The position numbers and the translations under genes are program-made. Below are positions 30,941 through 42,242 of a DNA stretch of 64,000 bases, piece after piece; position 1 is the stretch's first letter; every line of letters starts with the position of its first letter. Origin of the DNA: Brachypterus glaber (lineage: Eukaryota > Arthropoda > Insecta > Coleoptera > Kateretidae); NCBI GenBank assembly GCA_958510825.1, contig OY294049.1, positions 27,300,986 to 27,364,985 of the forward strand, in the 5' to 3' direction. A model generated the notes under the pieces. The model ran no database searches. It was not told where the DNA came from and worked only from the letters and a program-made list of their open reading frames with translations.

Positions 30941-31248
30941 CAGTGCAACCTCGATATTCCGGATCCTTGGTAAACCGGATTCTTCGATAATCCGGACACG
31001 CATTTGGCCGGATTATCGAATAATTCTTTTCTAGAAATGAACCAAGCACAAAAAAATACAAATTACTTAACAAAATGATATAAAATGTAATAAGTATGCC
31101 TCTGTTTTACATATTTTTTTTTGTTTATGTACTCTTTTTTAGTCGTTTTGTATTAAATGTTTCACTTTTCAATACCGCTTCAGTAATCCAGATTATTTAC
31201 TAATTCGGATCACCGCGGTAATTAGTCCGGATTATCGAGGTCGCACTA
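30941..31248. mobile_element. pogo/Tigger-like MITE
   Basis: The ends CAGTGCAACCTCGATATTCC and TATCGAGGTCGCACTA are flanked by TA. Internal 'ccggattatcga' blocks in both orientations are typical of pogo/Tigger-type termini. It is 308 bp, with no ORF. Confidence 0.88.
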
Positions 31249-31994
31249 TATACCTTTTCACTGAACAACTCATATTTATTTAAAAATAAATTGCCCCTCC
31301 CCCTACAATTTTAAAAAGTCGGCAACATGTAATCTCCTTTAGTAATAAGTACGTTTTGGGCTAGCGAAATGTTTGTATAGAATAATTACTAAGTTCAAAA
31401 TTTACAATACGTGGCTTTAAGTAAATATTATATACATAGCCAAGATGACTTTATATCATCTTGTACGTAACAGTTATAATTGTTAAAAAATAAAAAATGG
31501 GAAATAGATAAAACTTTGCTCTTATATTTAGAAAATACGTAAATTAATATAAAATATATTTAATTTCATACATGATATAATATAAAAACATGATAAAAAT
31601 GCTTAAATGAATTGTATAAATAATAAAATACTTACTAGTGTTATGCACCTAAGTTCTTTTTGTGTTTTAAGTAATTTAGGCCCAAGTATTTAAATATTCC
31701 ATCTATTTTCTAATCATTGTATAGAGTGATATTGGTAGACTGACAGTTTTGGGCTACTGGCCCTCTTCAGTACCAAGATTCAACCCTGCACGCTGATTAA
31801 GAAAACATTCTTCAACAAGTGATATAATTAAAAATATATTTTTGTTTTTGCCTGTTTAATTTTTCTTTTTCTTCTATAAAATTTGATACTTCATATTCCT
31901 TATAATTTATTACATTTGATCAATCAAATTTTTGTTTATAAAATATGATTCATTAGTTGAAAAAACAAGGATAATTTCACATCCTGAGCTTTAA
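31249..31994. other. AT-rich intergenic, nothing recognised
   Basis: A small non-AT patch at 31735-31795 ('gggctactggccctcttcagt') is the only feature noted. No ORF or repeat could be assigned. Confidence 0.4.
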
Positions 31995-32233
31995 CCTTTT
32001 CGGGACGGGAAACGACCGGAGTTGCATAAATTTTTCTAGCCAGTCAGACAAGAAACGACTCAAGTTGCAACACGTTTCATTGTTCCTCCAATTACATCAA
32101 CAGCCCCTTTTCCATGACACGCTGCGAAAAAATTCCAATCAGAACTAATTAGTGCTAGCACCATAATCTTCATTAAACAAGCACAGATTGGACAAAGTAA
32201 ATCTGCTGCCAGTCTTTTTCCGTCCCGAAAAGG
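31995..32233. mobile_element. piggyBac-like MITE (TTAA TSD), 239 bp
   Basis: The ends CCTTTTCGGGACGG and CCGTCCCGAAAAGG are flanked by TTAA on both sides (31991-31994 and 32234-32237). TTAA targets with CC..GG ends are the piggyBac signature. Confidence 0.85.
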
Positions 32234-32295
32234 TTAAATAGTATTTAAATAGTATTACACACCGAGTCACATAGGTAAAAAATACCAAAAAAAAA

Positions 32296-32352
32296 AAACG
32301 GAAAAAAATCATCAAGCGTCATGATTTTTTTCCGTTGTTTTTTTTTTGTATC
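32296..32352. repeat. Perfect short hairpin
   Basis: AACGGAAAAAAATCAT is followed after an 8-base loop by its exact complement, with A/T runs extending the stem. It may be a tiny palindromic element. Confidence 0.6.
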
Positions 32353-32483
32353 TTTTACCTGTGTGCGGGTACGGGAACCTAGTTTTCAGTGCACGAGAGC
32401 GCTTATTTTTTACAAGACGAAGCCAAGTAAAAAAATCACTCAAAGTGCACTAAAATAGCTTTGCGTCTAGGTGCGTATACTAC

Positions 32484-32677
32484 TTTTCCTACGACCTAAA
32501 CGTCCAAAAAACGCAACAATTGTCTTAAAATTACTTTTATTAATTTGGCGTTTTGTGTTTGACTTTTACTTGTTTTCTGACAGCAGATATGTAAAATCAG
32601 CTAACTGTCAGTTTCCGACCACTGTCATGGCAACTGGTGCTAAATAAGCACTTACTACTAACTAGGTCATAGGAAAA
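32484..32677. mobile_element. MITE with TTTTCCTACGACCTAA ends, copy 1
   Basis: The ends TTTTCCTACGACCTAAA and CTAGGTCATAGGAAAA are inverted. The interior ('attgtcttaaaatta', 'ttctgacagc', 'gtcatggcaac') matches the reverse complement of 54343-54506. Confidence 0.7.
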
Positions 32678-32982
32678 ATTTAATAGTTCATATTCCTTCT
32701 AATTTATTTAATTTTATTATTCAAATCTTTGTTCATAAAATATAATTCATTAGTTGAAAAAACAATGATAATTTTACCATCTGAGCGTTAAAAATAATAT
32801 TAAATGCGCCTATAAAAAGTTTCATACATGGGTCCAAACATCGCTTCAAAGACTTGTTCCTAAAGATGTAGTGATTGCCCATAGCAAATGAATTGTAGAC
32901 CTAGCTGTATGGATTTTTGTACAGATTTGATGTAGAAATTCTACATTATCACCAAGATTTTATGGGTCAACACAGAGGTAGA

Positions 32983-33389
32983 CAGGGCCGTAACCAGAAA
33001 AAATCTAGGGGAGGCTTAGTCCCCCTAAAAAAAAACTTTGGCCCTGAGGGTTTCTACCAAACTTGGCGCCCCTTCAAAAAAAATTGTCGCCCCAAAAATT
33101 ACCTTGAGAAAAGGCTTTGTCCCTGATAGTTTCTACCAAACTTGGCGCCCCTGTAAAGAAAAAATTGGCGCCCCAAAAATTACCTTCAAGAAAAAAGTTT
33201 TGTCCCCTTCAAAACAAATTGGCGCCCAAAAAAATACCTTTAGGAAAAAAAGCTTTGTCCCTGGCGGTTTTTACCAAACTTGGCGCCCCTGCAAAAAAAA
33301 TTGGCGCCCAAATGTAGGTGACTTAAAAAATAGCAGGGGGTTCAACGAAAACGCCAGGGGGCTTAGCCCCCCCCATAGTTACGGCCCTG
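32983..33389. mobile_element. hAT-like MITE (CAGGGCCGTAAC ends) with tandem TTGGCGCCC units
   Basis: The ends CAGGGCCGTAAC and GTTACGGCCCTG are flanked by GAGGTAGA and TAGGTAGA (7 of 8 identical). Inside, three to four units of about 70 bases repeat 'taccaaacttggcgcccct', which gives long but meaningless ORFs. Confidence 0.87.
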
Positions 33390-33584
33390 TAGGTAGATAA
33401 GCAATTCTGTAAAAAACGCAATCGGATTTTTACAAAAAAAAAAAAAACAAGTATTAGAATAGTAAACATGCAAAAACATGGTCTGGCCTCTTTGACTGGT
33501 AAGCAACCTGTAAAAGGAGATTCTACCTTGCGTTAAACCTGTGCACAGCTATTGGTCCGAATGGAAATGTTTCAGTGCTATTAA

Positions 33585-33875
33585 CGCTTACCCTCCAGGG
33601 TGTCACAATTGTGACTTTACTTCTTTATTTTTTCTTTAAGGCAATATTATTTCAAAATACTTTTATAGACTTTCTATGTATGCAAACAAATATGCAAATT
33701 TAATTCAGTATAATACAGCCCTCCTGAAACTCTAAGGAAACAAAAACTAGCGCAAAAACCAAAAAAAAAAAACATGGACTTTTTTATTTATTTTTTCTTC
33801 TTTTTAGGCATAGCAAATAAAAAAACATAATTAAATCAAAAAATTATCATTCGTTTAGTCTTGGGAGGGTAAGGG
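33585..33875. mobile_element. piggyBac-like MITE (TTAA TSD), 291 bp
   Basis: The ends CGCTTACCCTCC and GGAGGGTAAGGG are flanked by TTAA (33581-33584 and 33876-33879). It is non-coding and AT-rich inside. Confidence 0.8.
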
Positions 33876-34033
33876 TTAAGTGTTTCTCTGAAATTGGTCG
33901 TTGGTTTACGGGCTTTAATTATAACCCTGCAGACTGCAGGCTGGACTATTAAAACTGGTAGATTTTTACGAGGTTATTTGATACTCGGAATGTGAATTTA
34001 CCTCTTAATATAAATTTAACACTTGTTACATTA

Positions 34034-34615
34034 GGGTGGTCCAAAAAAATTATTTACTTGATCTTTTCCATTTGTCGTGGTTAGAATGACCTTTGAATAA
34101 AAATTTACAGAGACAACCCTAGGGGGTACTTTTAAGGCCCTAAAAACCCTAAAATCATGCAAATATCGATAAAATTCGTATAAAAACAGCACTAGTGTTT
34201 GTAATTTTATAAAATTTAAAAACCTTGATATCTATATGTTTTCTTTTTGAGTATCAAAATAAGCCTGCAAAATCTTAGCATGATCAAAAGCATGAACGTA
34301 GAGATCAAAAGTTTCTAACACGTGCCAACAAGGCACCGAAGTTGCCCCTAAATTCTGAAAAATGCATTTTCTATTAATTTGTGCTATTGACAGATTATAA
34401 ATATTAAATAAAAAAGCTTTTATGTCACTTTTTTTTCTATATAAACCTATTTCAGTTATTTTAAAATATTACATTAATCTACGCAACGAGTATATTTGCA
34501 TGATTTTAGTGTTTTTAGGGCCCTAAGAGTAGGTTTGTCTAAAAAATTTTACTCTAAGGGCGTTCGAACCATGACAAATAGAAAAGATTTAAATACAATT
34601 TTTTTTGGATCACCC
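34034..34615. mobile_element. TA-flanked MITE (GGGTGGTCCAAAAAAA ends)
   Basis: The left end GGGTGGTCCAAAAAAATTAT is mirrored by the complement of the right end GGGTGATCCAAAAAAAATTG, with TA on both sides. The arms share 'atcttttccatttgtcgtgg' with few changes and 'agggccctaa'. Confidence 0.85.
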
Positions 34616-34625
34616 TATTGTTACA

Positions 34626-34957
34626 TGTATATGTTACAGGCAAAGACAATAATTCGGCCACTGTCGACAATGGCCGGCCAATGATGACAATAATAAATAG
34701 ACATTATTTTTTATTTATTTATTTTTGGTGTAAGTACATAGTAATTATTGACAATAAATTTGAAGTTAGGTTAAAAAAATTACCAAACAGACGCAAAACC
34801 AACGTTAATGTAAACCAACGCGCCACCAGTAAAAAAATTAAAACACCAAACTAGCCAAAAACCAAACCACACCACAATAATGTCCAATTTTTTATTCTCG
34901 TCATTGACCGGCCAATGTCGTCAGTGCCCATTATCGTCTTTGCCCGTAACATATACA
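34626..34957. mobile_element. MITE with TGTATATGTTACAGGCAAAG ends
   Basis: The left end matches the complement of the right end (TGTATATGTTACGGGCAAAG) and continues through 'gacaataa', 'cactgtcgacaatggccgg'. It lies directly beside the previous MITE and is about 330 bp. Confidence 0.8.
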
Positions 34958-34992
34958 AAAAGAATTTAAGCATTTTAACTAAGGCATAATAT

Positions 34993-34998
34993 TTTATT
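34993..34998 (-). terminator. Candidate poly(A) signal for cpa
   Basis: AATAAA on the minus strand, about 270 bases past the stop codon. It is the first good match in that direction. No transcript evidence. Confidence 0.4.
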
Positions 34999-35265
34999 GA
35001 ATACTTGGGTCCTAAGGAGGGTAACCCCTCAATTTTAAAAGTTGTCTGGTCTTTATCTTATGAGGCTCATATTGTCAACCATTCTATATTAAAACTGTAA
35101 GTGCATAGCATCCCAAGAAAGCAACATAATGGTAATTAGACTAAAAATGGCTGATCCTTCTCTCTGTCATAAACTTAACAACATCTGGCAGTATATACAA
35201 AACATTCCTAAGCATAACTCAGAGTGCAAAAGGTAGCCATTCTTTTTGCAGACCAAGCCCACTTA

Positions 35266-38200
35266 TCATTGTGTTTTAAGCTCTTTGCCAATACTGTATG
35301 AAACGATTTTGTTCCAGTCGATTTTCGTACGGGTAACTGGCAACAATCTTCTGAGAGCCTTAAATGTGGTGTCTGACATAGTTAAGTAATTTTCCGAAAT
35401 CGCCGTTTGGTAAATGTTTTCGGCATTTTCGATCAGTTGAACAACATCTTTGGCCGTTTGGGCCTCGCTCGAAACTGTCACCGTTTCTTTTACGTCTTTT
35501 GTACTCACCAACTGAACATTGCCTTCCTCATAATAATGCACCTATAACAAAATAAATATTAGAAAATAATATCACAGCTTTTTTCTTTGTTATTAAAAAT
35601 TATTTTACCCAAAGGAAAAAGTCCAAAATGATCAAAATATGCGTTACGTAATACTTGAACGTTCCCTATGATGTAGATTTCATCTTTCTGATCAAAAGCT
35701 TACATTGACCCAACTTAATATGACGGTTAATTTTTGAGTTATAGGTCAAAAAGTCAAAAACAGTAAAATTTTAATTTTGTTTTTTTAAATAAACTAAAAT
35801 AAAAACCTTCACATCCGGTTTTGTTCTATACTCGGCGCATTATCTATCTGAGTAACAAATTGGATCAAGGAAGCTATGATTAGTGGTTTAAAAATGACTT
35901 TTAGTAATATTTTTGTAGCCCATTGTGCTTTTGATAATTTTTAACATTTAAGTTAAATTGATGAATGATAAATGATTTTACGTCTTACAAATAATAACAA
36001 AATCTGTTTAAAAAGTAAAACCTTGTTCAAAATTATAATAAAAGTAAGTTTTTATTCATAAAGTGCTATTATAAACTTAAATTTAACATTACCTGAATAA
36101 AATTACGGACCAGTATTATTTTAACCAAAAAATTCTCTGTTATAGTGTTTACTTCAAAAATTTATAGAGCACTGCATTATATTACTTCATTTAAACAAAT
36201 GTTTATAGATTGATGCTTTAGTTTTCTTTTTATGCACTTTTCTTGTTATTTCTTCTTGCTAAAGCAAATTATTTGGATTTTTTTATAAATGTCAAAATAA
36301 AGTCTTGATTGACAATAAATTTTAAACAAGAAAGCCTTACATAAGGAACTAAATATATTCTGCCAACCAAATAACAAGAAACAAATGACCATCAACTCAG
36401 ATAGATAATGCGCGGAGTTTAATTATATATACTCGTAATAAAAAACTAAAATTATATTTTTTTCGTTTAAAATAAAGCTAAAAATTGAAAAAAATCTTTG
36501 GAAAATGGTGAAGGTGCCACTACAATATGAAAAATGTGAAACAGGAAAATCTTCTTATGTATTTTAAACTAATCACAAAAGGTTAAGTCAGCAATTTTCT
36601 TGTTTTCGGTTTTCACTGATTCGTTTCTTTTTCTTTATTTTTTGACCCTTTCCTTTTGTTTTTTCTTTCTAGATTTATAAAATTGTCTTTTTTTAACGAG
36701 GCCATTATCAGATATAAATTTATTCAAAAACGTCAAAATTTTATTTTACCTACATATGACTGAATTTTTACTAGTGTCAAACTTTGAAATCTAATTAAAA
36801 CTGTATAAATATATCAAAATTTATTAAAATGCGTATATCTCAGAAACGAATAGTCCTTTGATAAACAAAAATGATCACGTGTTTTTGTAGGAAATTAAAC
36901 ATTGTTTCCATTTATGCAAAAAAAATTCGCCTAGACTAGACGTACACCGGGAGTACGTTTAACAAACGTACATCCGGTTCGTGCGCATGCGTGTTTCCAC
37001 ACTTTATTTATTTATTAGTTGAGGTTAAATACAATTTTTGAGAAATAAGATGATTTACTATATCAATTTACCTTAAAAGGTAATTATCAATAAAAAAAAA
37101 CACCAAACCAGAAAAAAACCAAATCAACCAACGTTAACTAAAAAAAACTAATATAAATACAACCGATGTGCGTTTAATGGACGTACACCCGGTGTACGTC
37201 TAGTCATAGTGAAAAAAATTGTCCTACTATAAATAATAAGATATCGCTAAAAATTATAGTTTTTGTACATTTTGCCCCACTTGCCCTAAGCTAATGTTAA
37301 CCATATTTGGTGTGACGCAAATAGAAAAGGTCCTGAATCCTTTGGTGAAAGAATTTTTTAAATCAAACGTACTGTTCAAAAGTTATAAGGTTTACATACA
37401 GAAAGACAGACAAACTGACATTTTTTTAACACCCACTTTTTTCAAATTTTCTCGACGTTTCATGACATACTAAACCCGAAAATGCAAAAAAAGATTTTTG
37501 GTTCGATTTTAATAACGGGTGTTTCGACCCGTAAAAAAAACAGAAATAACAGTCTTATTTTCTAAATAATATATAAAATGAAAGAAATAACATTAAAATT
37601 ACATATAAAAATCTAACTTTTTGAGAAAAAAAATTAAATAAAGTGGCAATGTGAAGTTGTAATCTCGCATTAGGCACTAAAAAAAAATTGTGTTTCTCGG
37701 AAAGGGGCCACCATTACTTTCGTTTGTGCTGTCTTGGTTCTCAAGATATAAAAATTTCCCCAAAATTGCCTGTATCCAGCATTTGTATTTTTTCACACAC
37801 AAAAACGTGACATCAGACGGACGGACGGATATTTGAAAAAAAAAAGTTGTTTATTTTTTCATGAAACAAATTTATATCCAAGAATTTTTTATCTAGGGCA
37901 ATTTTTGATTTTTTTTGAAAATTCGAAACTACTGCTGTGAATAATATAATAATAAGTGAGTGATAAAATTGTAGTAAAGTAACTTTTAATTTCCACATTT
38001 AACCTGAGCCTACCTAACTGGGCAAAAAACTATTTAACCTAAACACATGTATGGTCTGTTTCATCAAGCAAGAGAGTAAATTAAAAATTGCACAGTAAAT
38101 ATTTTTACAACAGGTTTGAATAGTATATGTTTGTGTTTACAGGGTGTATTTGAAATAGCGTAGGAAATTTTAACAGGTGATTCTACATGATAAAATATGA

Positions 38201-40110
38201 CAAAAAGTTCCTAAAAACATATGTCTAAAAATGTACCACCCCTTTGAAATTGGCTAAAAAAATCGGTTTTTATTTAATAACTCAGGAACCCTTTGAGATA
38301 TATTAACGAGGTTTTGCACGTGAATTAATCCTAATAAGGCCCATCTTTGTATGTCATTTTCACGTACTTATTTAAACCAGGGGTGTGCGAAACGGGGGGG
38401 CCTTATCAGTTTTTTGTTCCAAACTTTTTTCTGTGTAATGAAATATGCACCATTTTTAAAGCGCTATGGTAGCTTTAAAAGCGTTTTTTCGACCTACATG
38501 TATGAAAACTTTTTTTCTTAGTTTTTGATGTAGAATAACATTGCATCATTGAAATTTTGGTATTCAACATTTTAGTATTTAATTTTTCGTCCTCGAACCG
38601 TGGAATTTCACCTTCAAATGAATTTTTCTCGAAAACGGTTAATCCTACAGTATTACAACAAGAGTACCTTTTTATGTATTTTGACCTGAGGAATCATATT
38701 TCAAAAATAAAATTGCAAAAAAGTTACACAGAAAAAAGTTTGGGACAAAAAACTGATAAGCCCCCCACCCCGTTTCGCACACCCCTGGTTGAAATAAGTA
38801 CATGAAAATAACACATAAAAACGGGCCTTGGTAGGATTAGTTGACGTGCAAAACCTCGTTGATATATCTCAAAGGGTTCCTGAGTTATTTAATAAAAACC
38901 GATTTTTTAGCCACTTTCAAAGGGGCGTAGCTCCCTTATGACGCATTTTTAGACATATGTTTATAGGAACTTTTTGTCATATTTTATCATGTAGAATCAC
39001 CTGTTAAAATTTCCTACGCTATTTCAAATACACTGTGTAGAATATACTTATGTTTTATAAAATAAACTACAGTATATTCACACATCCAATATTTTTGAAT
39101 CTGTTTTGTAAATAATCACTGCGCAATTTTTAATTTACTATCTTGCTTAATGAAACACCATATCATGGCAAACATTTTTGACTATTTGTTGTACACAATA
39201 TGTTTTATTTAATATGACTTTGGAAAGTCATCTTGGTTTTATTACTATTAACTGTTAAATTCTATTTTTACCCCTTCAGGGCTTAATTATCAATATTTTT
39301 TTAAATTTAAATTATTTATTAAAACCAAGAAACTTCATTTCATGCGGTCCATCCTCTTAAGACTATTACAACAATATGCTGGTAAATATAACAGAAGGAT
39401 AATGACAACAGGCACTTAAAGACTTACTTGAACTTTTAAATTTCCTCTAACTTCAGCACTCCCACTGCCACTTATTGTAACTGACCACTGACTCCTCCAT
39501 CTTCCATTATAGAAGTTTTTTGGTTCGAATTTATGATCCTCAATACAAGCAGTTAAAGTTATTGTTCCACCTTGGTTTCTTCCTACCACACTACACACTC
39601 CATCCTTATAATGGTTTTCTGTATAAGCCTTAAATTCAGTATCTAGGGCTGCTCTCCATGGTTCTGATGTGCTGTCAGGAGTGTAACTTTGGTAATCAGA
39701 TGCTTCTTTTCTCAAATGATCATATTTAAAGCTTTGTTTTGATCGCGGATCGAAAAATCTAAAAATAAAGTACTGTTATATTGAAGTATACCTACAATAA
39801 GACATAAAAATAAGTTGCTAAATTACCTGTTATTCCCTAAATCGTTGTATTCGGTTATTAAAACTAAATGTTCGGCGTTTTGAATTCTGACAGGAGTTAA
39901 CTGATCTTTGTTGTATTGGGCAAACGCCCCACTGGCCCCATCCTTAAGTAGGTCATCATCGTTTAATAGTTTTCTAACATCATTAAAGACTTCGTTAAAT
40001 TCTCCTGGTGGTGAATGTAATATAAAATCGGAGACTATTCTTACTTTTTCTTGATCCGATATCACTTCTTCACCATCAGCCGCCATATTTAGGTTGGGTG
40101 GATGTGTCAT
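35266..40110 (-). CDS. cpa: F-actin-capping protein subunit alpha
   Basis: Coding exons on the minus strand are 40110-39827, 39758-39428 and 35541-35266, joined by GT-AG introns of 68 bp and 3.9 kb into 296 codons. The protein caps actin filament barbed ends as a heterodimer with the beta subunit. Seen: '[21 protein letters not shown]', 'RKLLNDD', '[14 protein letters not shown]', '[12 protein letters not shown]', '[10 protein letters not shown]', '[13 protein letters not shown]' and the C-terminal '[17 protein letters not shown]', which includes the basic actin-binding tentacle. The family is about 286 residues. The ATG at 40086 (MAADGEEV) has better context (A at -3, G at +4) and gives 288 residues, so it may be the real start. 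It is divergently paired with SYS1. Confidence 0.97.
35620..35673 (-). mobile_element. GGGAACGTTCAAG-family half copy in the cpa intron
   Basis: On the minus strand it starts GGGAACGTTCAAGTATTACG and continues 'tgatcattttggac', the same as 51852-51905. Only one end is present. Confidence 0.7.
35830..36418. mobile_element. MITE with ACTCGGCGCATTATCTATCT ends in the cpa intron
   Basis: The 25-bp inverted ends differ at one or two bases (GCGCATTATCTATCTGAGT shared). It is about 589 bp, AT-rich and without an ORF. The target duplication was not recognised. Confidence 0.75.
36934..37205. mobile_element. MITE with GACTAGACGTACACCGGG ends
   Basis: The inverted ends of about 25 bp share GACTAGACGTACACCGGG and then GTACGT. 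The GTACG/CGTAC motif recurs near each end. It is 272 bp in the cpa intron. Confidence 0.8.
37790..37960 (+). repeat. K-family repeat, 3' fragment
   Basis: It contains 'acgtgacatcagacggacgg', 'atccaagaattttttatcta' and 'ctgtgaataatataata', in the same order as 21020-21212. Confidence 0.7.
38140..39037. mobile_element. 898-bp TA-flanked foldback (CAGGGTGTATTTGAAAT ends)
   Basis: The left end CAGGGTGTATTTGAAATAGC and the complement of the right end CACAGTGTATTTGAAATAGC are flanked by TA. The arms of about 430 bp remain highly complementary, including 'ggtgattctacatgataaaa' and 'aactcaggaacccttt'. It lies in the large cpa intron and is related to 15276-16314 and 51590-51850. Confidence 0.92.
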
Positions 40111-40719
40111 TTGCTGATGTGACAGTCTAAATGAATCAGAATAAAAAATCCCTAGTCACTCTTTTAAATAAAAATTTTGTACGATTTAAAAAAGTTCTGA
40201 TAATTAAATAATCATTAAAATCACTTGTCTGCATAGGAAAAATAGCAAATACAACCAAAATTTGATTAATAAGATTTTTTAAAATTATTTTTTCCGGATT
40301 TGAATTTAGTTCTCACAACTTTCTTAGGTTGGTGTTATTTTTTCGCCGCGTAACTTGAAAATTTATTACAATTTGTAAGTTTTTATTAAAAATTATAGAT
40401 AAGAACTTTATAATACATATTTAATATTAAATACTATCTTCTTATATCGAAGAATAGTAAAATTAAAAAGTAAAAATAAAACGAAACGAATTTATTAGAA
40501 AAACTACTTTGTAGAAAACTACCTTATCGGTAATGTCAATGACATTCCTTTATCACGTCATAAATGTCAGTTTTATTATTTCAAAATATAAACATAATTT
40601 AATTATTCAATAAGGGAAAAAAAAGTGTAATTATTTAACAGATATAATGTTAAAATCACCTAAATGTTAAGTATGAAAAATAATAGTATGATAAATCAAA
40701 AAAGAAGATTTGAAGAAAC
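40111..40719. promoter_or_regulatory. Shared cpa/SYS1 bidirectional promoter region
   Basis: The 609 bases between the divergent start codons hold no recognisable transposon, unlike nearly every other intergenic stretch here. It contains a small imperfect inverted patch around 40535-40570 ('gtcaatgacattcc..tgtcag'). No clear TATA or initiator pair was identified. Promoter function is inferred from gene arrangement. Confidence 0.6.
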
Positions 40720-41456
40720 ATGAAAAAGTTGACAGGATCATTTCGATACACTCAGTGGGATCCTTGGCTAGTGATTTCCCAAATTATATCAGTGCAATGC
40801 ATTTTATATTTAACTCTTGGTTTAATAATTGCATTTCTGGGTACCCTAATTGGGGATACACGAACACTGGATCACATTTTTGAATATCATGTAAGCAATC
40901 TAAAATAAATAATGGTTTCAAAGTATTTTTCTAATTTATATATTTTAGGAAATACAAGTACGTGATTTTGGTGGAAGGATGGTTATATCAGCATTTGTTA
41001 TCAATGCTCTTGTGGGGTAAGTTTTTTTACATAATTATTTAATTATTTATAAATATTTGCTTTGGATGAGTCATTTAGTGGTTAGCATTTGGTTGGATCA
41101 GTTTCTGATCAATCATGTCCTTAACCACAGTAATCAGAACTATGTTTTTTTCCTTTGTACATTTACTATCACTTATTTTTAATATATTTGAAATCAATTC
41201 AGAAAATTATTTTAGAGCGGCTGTAATTTGGTACATTGTGGAACGAACAAAACAATGTATGGACTTCAGCTGTACCTGGCATCTCATACATTTAGTAATT
41301 TGTTGGTTTTATAATGGTAATTTTCCAACAACATTTTCATGGTGGGCCTTAAATGTTGCATGTGCAACATTAATGTGTGTTTGTGCAGAGTTCTTTTGTT
41401 TAAGGACAGAATTGGCAGCTATTCCATTATCTTTAGGTCCAAAAACAGACTTATAG
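40720..41456 (+). CDS. Sys1: SYS1 Golgi-localised integral membrane protein
   Basis: Exons 40720-40890, 40949-41016 and 41216-41456 join in frame to 159 residues, against about 156 for animal SYS1. SYS1 is a four-pass Golgi membrane protein that recruits the GTPase ARFRP1 (Arl3 in yeast) for trans-Golgi traffic. Seen: 'FRYTQWDPWLVISQI' near the N-terminus, four hydrophobic segments (about residues 16-45, 67-86, 95-113 and 120-142), 'RTKQCMDFSCTWHLIHL', 'CWFYNGNFPTTFSWW' and the C-terminal 'CLRTELAAIPLSLGPKTDL'. Introns are short (58 and 199 bp). The start has AAC before ATG with A at -3. Confidence 0.95.
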
Positions 41457-41464
41457 AAAATAAT

Positions 41465-41470
41465 AATAAA
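41465..41470 (+). terminator. Candidate poly(A) signal for SYS1
   Basis: AATAAA 9 bases past the stop, with several more AATAAA-type repeats at 41540-41570 that may be the used site. Confidence 0.4.
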
Positions 41471-42242
41471 GGAATTGAATAGTGAATAGTGCTCATAAAA
41501 TTTACCTATAATCTCATTCATACTATAACAAGATAATACTAATAAATAAATAAATCAAAATAAATAATTCAGGCTACAAATTTCTGCAGTAGATTCCTTA
41601 ATACGTTCACGACAATGTGCACCTCCGGTGGTACACAGTTTAATTCAGTTTCTATATGCCTTTAAATCCACTGCTTATCAGTTATACTTACGATATTTTA
41701 TTTAAGACTTTACTTTAGGTCAGAAATAAATTCTTAAAAAAAATATATATATACATTGGTGTACCAGGGTTTTCGCGTTCGGCCGAAAATATGGATTATA
41801 TATGATATTAATAAAATACAAACAATGGTATAGTTAAGTTTTACCAAAAACACCTTCGTCGTGAACGTGTTAATAGGATATTTAAAAAAAAAACTTTTTT
41901 TTAATTCCCATTTCTCATGTCGTGAAAAATGCAAAAATTTAATTTTATGCCTTTCAGCTCAAAATTTTAAATTTAAAAAATGAAAAAAAAAATTGTAATT
42001 TAATTTTTGTGCCAATTTTTTTTATTTTTTTCCAATTTTCAAATAACTTGGGGCCCTACACCCTAAATTAATTATTTTGAGCTGAAATTTTGCACAGAAT
42101 TTAATTTTTGCATTTTTAACAACATAAGGGGGGTCTTGAAATTTTCAAAAAGTTTTGTTTTTTGAAAATATGTAATTCTCAAGCAATATTATGAACCCCA
42201 ATGTATTTATATTCAGGATTCTTCCTGTTATTATACTTCTAT
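41471..42242. other. AT-rich region downstream of SYS1, no gene seen
   Basis: It contains a short inverted pair: 'cttaatacgttcacgac' near 41600 and 'cgtcgtgaacgtgttaa' near 41855. 'gtgcacctccggtggtacac' suggests another small element (about 41600-41875). Bases 41930-42130 contain two inverted 'gagctgaaattttg'-type blocks. Nothing is coding. Confidence 0.45.

Noticed and set aside
32917..33400. Overlapping ORFs of 66-120 codons with similar repeated peptides
   Set aside because: They are translations of tandem TTGGCGCCC units inside a MITE with clear ends and target duplication; three frames are open for the same reason.
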